From positions 6,473,501 to 6,537,500 of the forward strand of contig CM075767.1 in assembly GCA_037974665.1 (NCBI GenBank): 64,000 bases of DNA, in the 5' to 3' direction. Positions 56,484 to 64,000 of this stretch are shown here, in pieces (the stretch's first letter is position 1; each line of letters begins with the position of its first letter). The position numbers were made by a program, and so were the translations under genes. Under the pieces are notes generated by a model. It was not told the DNA's origin. It was given only the letters and a program-made list of their open reading frames with translations, and did no database searches. The DNA is from Ehretia macrophylla. Taxonomy: Eukaryota; Streptophyta; Magnoliopsida; Boraginales; Ehretiaceae.

Positions 56484-58331
56484 TGTTGGGATTGGTGTAC
56501 CCAAAAGACCACTAGTACTTGCCATTCTGTAATATGAATCTTTGCAATAATAATAAAGTATCATCTCATTGTTATAAGCATGTTCTTCTCTCATTTATTA
56601 TATGGATGACTGTATTAGTATATGTATGAAAAGTCCTTGCTTCAAGTGTTGACTTAGGTGCAGGGTGGTTACGCACAGAAGGTCTGAGCCATGGTTACTT
56701 GATAAGCATAATTACTATTTCTATGACTTAGTAGTAAAGCTGGGCACTTTACTATAGTAGAGGTCATAGTGGAAGAAGTTCCTTTTTGGATAAAGGTGAT
56801 TTGCCTTGATCATGGATTTGTTCCATACTTATTACACTTATGCATGTGTATACATTGGATGGACCACCGCAGGTGTATACTCTGAATACGTACTATCAAA
56901 GAAAGAGTACACCTATACCTACAAGCTTCTAAGTGGGCCATACCTCTTAATCTTGAGCAAGTGTGGATGAACCGACGAAGTTGGGTGCTTGTACTTTGAA
57001 CCATTATGGGTGTGGTCTAATTGATAGGTCATCTAACTCTGTGATTTGGGTGTATAGGACCTAATTAGAAGGAACGTGCATTTGCAATAAGGAGTCTATA
57101 CATTAATCACTCCCTTAGATTGATTTGTGACTATATCATCCTAAATCTATGCATAGTAGTACAAGATGTTGTACTTGGTGTTACACTTGAGGGTAGCTCT
57201 CTTAGATAAGTGGATAACTCCTAGAGGATAGTTGGATGGTGGATTCAAAGGATCTAAGGAGCTTAAGATGTAATTCAAGAAGTGATAGTACACTGTGGAA
57301 CCTGTCTTGACTACGAGTAAGTATAGAGGGGCATTATGGTCATTTCATCACTTAGTTGAACGGCTGACTGTTTCTGTAAATACAGTATTTATCCTTGAGT
57401 ATAGCTATAGTCCTATAGTGGAGTAAACTAAGTTAAAGTGATAAAATATTGCTAGGAGACTAGCGATAATATTTTATTCATTTTTAGTGAAAGGGTAAAT
57501 ATGTCTTTTGGTTCTCTTTCTAGCCAATTAATCCTTTGAGTAATATTCATATTATAGTAATAACTATGAGAGAGAGTATTTAATTTAATTAGAAATTAGA
57601 TATTAAAAATAGACTTTATATTTTATTGGAAAGAGGTTTCTACTTTTAATTATTGGATGGAATTAAATTAAATAATTGCACATAAAATTAATTAGAGCAC
57701 CTAGGGTGAGCCAGGACCTTGGCACGCATCCTTAGGGAGGCATGTGGGTCCAGGGCCAAGCTAGCCTGGGAATTTCAACCAAGGAGAGAAAAAGGAGGAG
57801 GGAAAATAGGAAAATTATTTTTGGGTTTATCTTTTATGAAAAATTTGACAGAAAAGAAATCCCACGTTGTTTTTCCTAGATATTTTTTCTCAGACTCTTC
57901 TCGTATAAAATAGGCCTCTCCTACAGCTCTGGAAGATTGCACCAACTCTTCAAGAGTCATATCTTCTCTCTTTTGAGTAGGCTTCAACTTTTTTTAAGAA
58001 ACTCTTCTACTTTTTTTTTTAAATTTAAATTCTAGTCCAACGACTAGATTTGCTCTAGTGGATTTTGGTCAGAGAAGGGAAGATCAAGAGTTGCCAGCAG
58101 AAGCTTGTGTAGGTGTGTAGATCCTATTGGGAGCTTGTGAAGATTTTGTTTTTCATTTTGCTCCAAGAGGTATGTGAAACTTCATACTGTTCTTTCAAGA
58201 ATTAAATTATGTATTTTTGTTCTAGATTAACTATACAAGTTTAATCACAGTAAGATCCTACATGATTGTTTCCGCCATATTCATGAAATTTTTTTGAATA
58301 TGAATCATGTAACCTATAACGATTTCCTTCA
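56484..58331 (+). mobile_element. Solo copia-type LTR inside the LINE (TSD CAACT)
   Basis: 1,848 bp, TGTTGGGATTGG to GATTTCCTTCA, flanked by CAACT at 56479-56483 and 58332-58336. Removing it and one CAACT rejoins the LINE reading frame, which supports the borders. TATA-like tataaaatagg at about 57904. Its sequence parallels the split LTR starting at 27789. Confidence 0.92.
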
Positions 58332-58336
58332 CAACT

Positions 58337-59838
58337 GGCAAATGACCATAGACAGCCAAGGAGTTAAAAAAATTGGGATAAGCAACAAAGGCTCAAATTG
58401 GCTCTCAAATGGTGGAATTCGAATTGTTTTGGCAACATTTTCAGTAAAATCAAATAAGCGGAAAGTAGAGGATCTGTGATGGAAAAAAGGCAAGCTGAAG
58501 ACCCTAATTTCAACAGAGATGAACTTACTAAAGCTGAAGTTGAGCTGTTTAAGGTCCTTGCTCTTGAAGAAAGATTCTGGCAACAAAACTTAGGCTGCAA
58601 ATGTTTGGTTGAAGGGGATAGAAATACCAAATATTTCCAAGCCATTATGGGAAAGAAAAGAAATAAGAATCATAGTTGGGAGATTGACAAAGAAAGAGGA
58701 GGAACCACTGATAATCAGAAGGATATCAAAGAAGAAGTTGTCCATTTCTTTTCCCTGCTTCTCAAAGGAGATAAGGAAGATGCAGAAGTGAGACAAATGT
58801 ATAATCAGGAAAACTAGAATCATATCCCTCAAATCATTGATCAATCAAACAATTTGATGCTTAATTAGGAGCCCTCTAAAGAAGAAATCAAAAAGGAAAT
58901 TCTCAACATTGACTCCAACAGAGCAGCAGGGCCTGATGGTTTCTCATCTCTCTTCTATCAAAGTTGTTGGCAGATTATTGGAGATGACCTGTGTGAAGCT
59001 GTTACTGATTATTTTTTAAGAAGTTGATCTTCCTAAATGAGTCACTTTGACTTCTATTACTATCATTCGCAAAAAGGAAGAGGCTAAAAGATGGAATGAT
59101 TTCAAACCTATTAGTCTCTGCACTATTTTCAACAAAATCACAACAAAGATCCTTGCTAATAGATTGGTTATGGTTCTCCCCAAAATCATCTCTTCTAATC
59201 AGACTGGCTTCACCCCTGGAAAGAAAATCAGTGACAACATTCCTATTGCTTATGAAATGGTGCACCGCATCAACAAAAAAAAAAAAAAAAACAAGAGGTA
59301 ACAATGTCATTCTTAAGATTGATATGGCTAAAACCTATGACAGATTGAAGTGGGGCCTCATTTTCCATATGCTCAACAAATTTGGGTTTAATGATAATTG
59401 GATTGGTAAAATTAGAATATGCATATCCCACTTCTGGTTCTCTTTGATGGTCAATGGAGAAGTGCCAGGTTTTTTCAAGTTTGAAAGAGGATTAAGGCAA
59501 AGAGATCCTATTTCTCATTGCCTCTTCATTATAGCTACTGAGTATCTTTCGAGAGGCCTCAATCATTTGATTATGAGATTTTCACCTATGAAATTTGACA
59601 CAGGCTCCTGCTATTCAATCTCCCATTTAGCCTTTGCAGATGATATAATCATATTTTCTAAAGGCAACAAGCAGAACTTGAGGTCATTGATGCATTTTTT
59701 AAAGGAGTATGAAATAGTTGCTAGGCAACAGATTAACAAAGAGAAAAGTGGATTTATTACCTCTAAGAATGCTTCAAGGCAGAGAATTTCTATCATCACT
59801 GAAACTATAGGATTTAAGAATTAGCAGCTACCAATCCA
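58337..59838 (+). pseudogene. LINE reverse transcriptase region
   Basis: Continues the ORF2 polyprotein: KLGISNKG / RLKLALKWWN linker, then EERFWQQNLGCKCLVEGDRNTKYFQA (58566-58644), the RT fingers (NDFKPISLCTIFNKI and SSNQTGFTPGK, 59094-59222), KIDMAKTYDRLKW (59315-59353), RGLRQRDPIS and the catalytic FADD (about 59634-59645) with IIIFSKGN. A 17-A run at 59275-59291 sits exactly where the frame changes (59047-59301 versus 59096-59824). The region ends in FKN-stop-QLPIQ, cut at about 59838; RNase H and zf-RVT are absent. Confidence 0.9.
59275..59291 (+). repeat. A17 homopolymer in the LINE coding region
   Basis: Falls in the Lys-rich segment of the RT (RIN-K-run). The reading frame before and after the run differs. 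Confidence 0.95.
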
Positions 59839-59841
59839 ACC

Positions 59842-62400
59842 TGGTCACAAAATTTAGGAAAAACGAACGGAGTTTCCGCTGTTTATAGGACGAAAGGTTT
59901 ACCTGGACACAACATATAAATGGACCAGTACGGTGTCCAAACATACAACAACTCCTCAAGGCCATCCTAGTCTTGGTTCACAACAAAAGTTCATCGTCAA
60001 ATGTACATTTCTTGTTACAAAGACTAACCTACCCTTTCTTAAAATAACTACATACATGCATTGAATATAAACTACGCTATCTTATTACATAAGCTATGAA
60101 GTCAGACTACCCTAATGATCTGATTAACTTGAAATACATTACTTATATTTCAAATATATACACCACATTGAAAGAACATCTTTCCAGCATTTTACAATCC
60201 ACGCTATATAACACGTTATGCATTCTTTCAAGCACGAACTATCATGAAACACGAACTTCACTTCCTTCGGCAATAACCTGAAAGATTCATGATGAAGAAT
60301 GAGTATAGAAATAATGTATACTCAGTGAGTGAGGGGAACAGTTACGGGAAACATTTACAAGGGGATTCGTGCAATGCAACATTAAAATATCAAACATTAA
60401 TAACAACAAGCAATAAACACTATAAATCAATTAAATACCACATTTAAAAAGGTACAATCGGTAACCCTTATCATTCCAATTCTTCGATTCACAAACCATG
60501 ATCTCGATCTCGATAAACTGGCATAAACCCCAACCACTCTAGTGGGTGTACTACAGATGTACCCCGAAAATCCTATGACCCAACACCCCCTGGCAATCTT
60601 CGGACCAGGCGAATGAGGGACTCGAGCACGGAGATAGAATATCCACTGGCAAGCCCGCTGCCGCCTAACTGATATCCAATACATCCGCCCCTGATAATAT
60701 GATTGTGCAACCACTATGCAATGCACTTAAACCCAATGACAATATAACAATAATATAAAGCAATAATACATAGGAGGGACAACAAGGTAGGTTGCCCTCG
60801 AGAACAAGTACAATATATGCATTAACATGAAAATAACTATACAGTATAAGCATTAACATAAGAATAACTAATGAGCACAAAGAGGTCAATGCCACATTGC
60901 CCACAAACTTTACCAAAAGCTCATGATTACCTTAGAAATGCATTTAAACGCATTATAAGCATCTACAAGTCACTAGGTGACCTGAAACAATCAACTTTTC
61001 ACTTTTTCCCCTTTAATAACTTAGACTACTTAGCTCCAACCGAAAGTCAAGGTTCTAGATTCACAAGCGAGCTATTACATACTAACTACACTTTTTGGCA
61101 CCCTAAGAACCCTCGAGTTCACTTGTTAAACCTTGTTTGCCATGAAATTCCCGATTTTCCCTTTATGCATTTACACTACAAGTATATTAACCGATGTTCA
61201 ATAAGTACCATAACCATTCATTTAGCATCTCCTTACCTTATAAACACCATATATAACAATCAATTCCACCCGAATTTGCATTAGCCCCGAAACCCCTTCG
61301 TTAACCGAGCTATTTTTGCACTTTTATCTAAGTTTCAAACAATTTAACCCTATACAATTTTTAATATACTTTCATTATCATCTCCAGCACCTATAGATAG
61401 CATCAAATCAATCTCAATAAGAAATTTTATCAAAAACCCTAGAAATGCACTATTCATTATCTTCCCCATTTGGTTCTTTGCATTTAATCCATAACCAAGT
61501 CAATAAACTACATATAAATGGTCTCTATAACATGTAAACACAATATAATACAAGATTTGAACATTCTACGGGCTAATATCAACAATACAAGAAAATGTAA
61601 AACTTGGCATAAACATATAAATGCATAAATAATGTTATCTCCCTCACCCAAATTAAGCCAATAGATGCTAGATGTAGACTTGGAGGAGCTTGAATCCACT
61701 TCAAGAGAGCTTAGAAGATCACACAAAGCAAGGATTGAAGAATTTTTTTTTCCTTTTTTTCTTTTTTTTCTTCTTCTTGGTCGTTGGCCCTTCTGTTTCC
61801 TTTTCTTTGTTTCTTTTGCTTTTTGCTTTATGTTACATATAATTTATATATGTATATAGGTCTATATATATGTATATAATATGTATAGTTGGCTTATATG
61901 GCTTAGGACATTAATTAAATCTAGTTAAATTGGCCCAAGCAAAGCTAAATTATAAAAATCCAAATATGCAAACTAGATTTTTACTATTTATAGGGGACAC
62001 TAACATATTTATATCACCCGTTCCCGACATGCTATGGAAATAAAATTTATGAACGTAAACTCAAAATTAAGTATATAATAAGGAAAAAATACGAAATCTG
62101 TAAAATAAAATACTTTAATTTTTACCCCGAGCTCAGGGTTTATTTTTAAATAATAAAAATAATTCATTAAATGTAAGAAAATAATTTCATATAATGTAAA
62201 TAATAAAATATTACGTTAACCGTGTTATATAATTTAGTTGAACATAGTCTATACATTTTTTTCTAAGAAAGATGAAATTATGCTATAAAATATATATAAA
62301 TCACTAAAATAATCATATATACACATACAAACTCTTAAAATGACACATAATTATATGCAATTAAGTATGATGTGCTACATGCTGGGTGCGAGTTGTTACA
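59842..62400 (-). repeat. Long gypsy LTR, minus strand
   Basis: Minus-strand start TGTAACAACTCGCACCC at 62400. The interior carries the 'actcagtgagtgagggg' phrase (60319-60337), 'gatgtaccccgaaaatcctatgaccca' (60554-60580) and 'accccgagctcaggg' (62123), typical of this LTR group and shared with 25320-26092. The left end is taken as TGGTCACAAAATT at 59842, next to the cut LINE; no target-site duplication is found, so the border or an adjoining deletion is uncertain. No gene seen. Confidence 0.65.
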
Positions 62401-63082
62401 AATTTAGGCAATTATGAAAGCAGAGAAAATAAATAAAATAAAGAAACTCAACTCTGGGCTCGGGATATATAAAGCAATTAAATTTAAATAAATAATAAAC
62501 ATAAGATAATCTTTTCCACTAATCCTTTTAAATTCAATTTAAATCAATATAATTAATACTGAAAGTAATCTAATTCATTCGGGTCTGGGTCTGGGTCTGG
62601 GCTTCTCGTTCGAACAGTAAAATAAATTAATTTAAAGGCTTGTAAAACGATTTTAAATAATTAGAATAATAATAGGAGAAATGTATCGGGCAAGTCAGCT
62701 AAATAGAAAATTAAATTAAATAAAAGCTATTAGGGTTTAGGACACGTTTTTCGAGAGATGCAAGTTAATAAAATAAATAAATATAAAGGAATAAAATAAA
62801 CATATAACCGAGCTCGAGACTGAAAGTTCAATTTATAAAATCCTTCTTTTAAATGCAATAAGGTAAAATCAAATAACACAAGTGTTAAAATAGTAAACTA
62901 ATCATTTTAAATAAATTAACCAAGTACGGTTCGCATGTTTTTCGAGAAATAGAAAAATGAAAACTAATAAACGCATGCAAATAGTTAAAGATAAACACAT
63001 ATTTCCATGCAAACATTTAAAATGACTCATGAGCATATGAAAAATAAATGAATTAACTATATGTTGGGGTCGGGGTATCACA
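62401..63082 (-). repeat. Start of another gypsy 3' LTR, minus strand
   Basis: Minus strand begins TGTGATACCCCGACCCC at 63082, parallel to the LTR start at 48632. AT-rich, with a ctgggt triplicate (62584-62600). It is cut at 62400 by the preceding LTR. Confidence 0.65.
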
Positions 63083-63099
63083 CTCTCCCCTCCTTCAAG
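63083..63099 (-). promoter_or_regulatory. Polypurine tract
   Basis: Minus strand cttgaaggaggggagag directly preceding the LTR start, preceded by 'gacgcaattg' in the place of the chromovirus 'gacgaaattc' phrase. Confidence 0.75.
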
Positions 63100-64000
63100 C
63101 AATTGCGTCCATGCAATTCTTCTTTCAAGAACTCCACATAAACATTCTGAATACTCTGGATAAGATCTTCGAATATGAATATCTCATGAAAACACCAAGG
63201 ATGAATGTTAAGGAAACATACCAATAAGAGTCTTCAAATAAAAGTCTCAAAGGAAAACCATCAAACATGAATGTCAGATAAGAATCTCCGTATGAATACC
63301 AATGGAAATGTCATATATGTAATCCCGAGATAAGGACGCCAAATAAAGGCTCCAATTAAATACCAACTGAATTTTCTTCAAGGCGAATACTGTTCAAGAA
63401 TTCCAATAAGATTGTTAAACAAGGAGCCCATATAAAATTTCCAAGTCAAAATACCAAGAAAATACCGATGAAGGACCTCTAATTCCTAGCAAAACAACAA
63501 CCACTTGAGTTCCGAATAAGGCTTCCAAAATATAATACTCGCTATGAATTCCAGGCATAAACACCAAACTCCAATAGATGTCTGATCAATTGCTCTTTCT
63601 TTTGCTAGTCCACATATCCCGAAGATCCGTTGCTGACCTCCTCTTGCTAGGGGAGAGTTTACTTACCAGTCTAAAGGGTATTATATGTATGCATGCAGTT
63701 GAAACCATATAAAGCATACATATCTTAACACATACACAACTTATTGAATACAATGCTCACGTAGCATGTGTTTATCACATAAGCACAACAGTGATACAGT
63801 AGATAATCATATAACATATAAGGACAAAATATTTACATTCAAGACATCTTGTTCATATCATCATATACAATGCACTTAGCTTACAAGACGATCTAGACAT
63901 TTCACAACTCATGCAATAGACTCTTCATATTCTTTTACTTCAAGCTAGCATACTATTCACTTAAACAATCACACGCTTAGACAAATAAACAATCACGCAA
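63100..64000 (-). other. Non-coding sequence upstream of the polypurine tract
   Basis: Expected to be the 3' interior of the gypsy element whose LTR starts at 63082. I find no integrase or chromodomain motif here. Loosely repeated phrases (ccaataa-gagtcttcaaat, ccgaataaggcttccaaa) recur in 63170-63560. Nothing else recognised. Confidence 0.4.

Noticed and set aside
54356-59838. Twin-priming inversion of a single LINE insertion
   Set aside because: Twin priming would place both parts next to each other; here 485 bp of copia-type LTR lie between, so a simple twin-priming event does not fit (the inversion idea is kept only as a low-weight finding).
59842-62400. Solo LTR with target-site duplication
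   Set aside because: Flanks are CAACC (left) and AATTT (right), which do not match; only an LTR fragment or one LTR of a truncated element can be claimed.

Overview
The window looks like a pericentromeric or otherwise repeat-saturated block of an angiosperm nuclear genome. It is AT-rich and has no recognisable host gene in 64 kb. Nearly every interpretable segment is a retroelement: chromodomain (Tekay/Del-like) Ty3/gypsy elements, Ty1/copia elements including a Sirevirus-like one, solo LTRs, a tandem TRIM array, a Tourist-like MITE, LINE fragments and degraded copies of an endogenous caulimovirid (plant pararetrovirus, EPRV). No coding region is intact. Assignments rest on motifs, on comparison of copies inside the window, and on LTR ends with 5-bp target-site duplications (TSDs) read directly from the sequence.

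Layout. 1-9582: two EPRV copies tail to tail (arm A + strand 1-2270; arm B - strand 2271-9480), forming a kilobase-scale inverted repeat. Arm B is split by a 2.4-kb solo LTR (5299-7705, TSD TATGT). A second unit fragment follows (9481-9582) and ends in (AT)15. 9960-11230: tandem TRIM-like array. 11347-15864: 4.5-kb solo gypsy LTR (TSD ATGAT) with a MITE inside. 16516-18386: decayed Ty1/copia (+). 18387-22112: 3' part of a Sirevirus-like copia (-) with an extra ORF, palindromes and repeated polypurine tracts. 22113-27788: LTR fragments and non-coding element interior.

27789-55867: a nest. A copia-type LTR (pieces at 27789, 52256, 54190, 55384) was hit by a gypsy element (28058-52255, TSD GTTAT). 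That element's gag was hit by a second, full-length 11.7-kb gypsy element (31398-43073, - strand, TSD CCAAT), and its pol is replaced by a rearranged third element (43330-48632). The copia LTR also received a Sirevirus-type solo LTR (52908-54189, TSD ATATT) and a LINE 3' end (-). 55868-59838: a LINE (+) carrying a solo copia LTR (56484-58331, TSD CAACT). 59842-63082: minus-strand gypsy LTR sequence; 63083-64000: polypurine tract and unassigned sequence.

Nothing here works as a gene network. The common biology is retroelement layering followed by decay dominated by C-to-T/G-to-A changes; many in-frame stops are CAA/CAG glutamine codons turned into TAA/TAG, as expected from long-term cytosine methylation. 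The most notable structure is the EPRV inverted repeat, which if transcribed through would give a long virus-related hairpin RNA.
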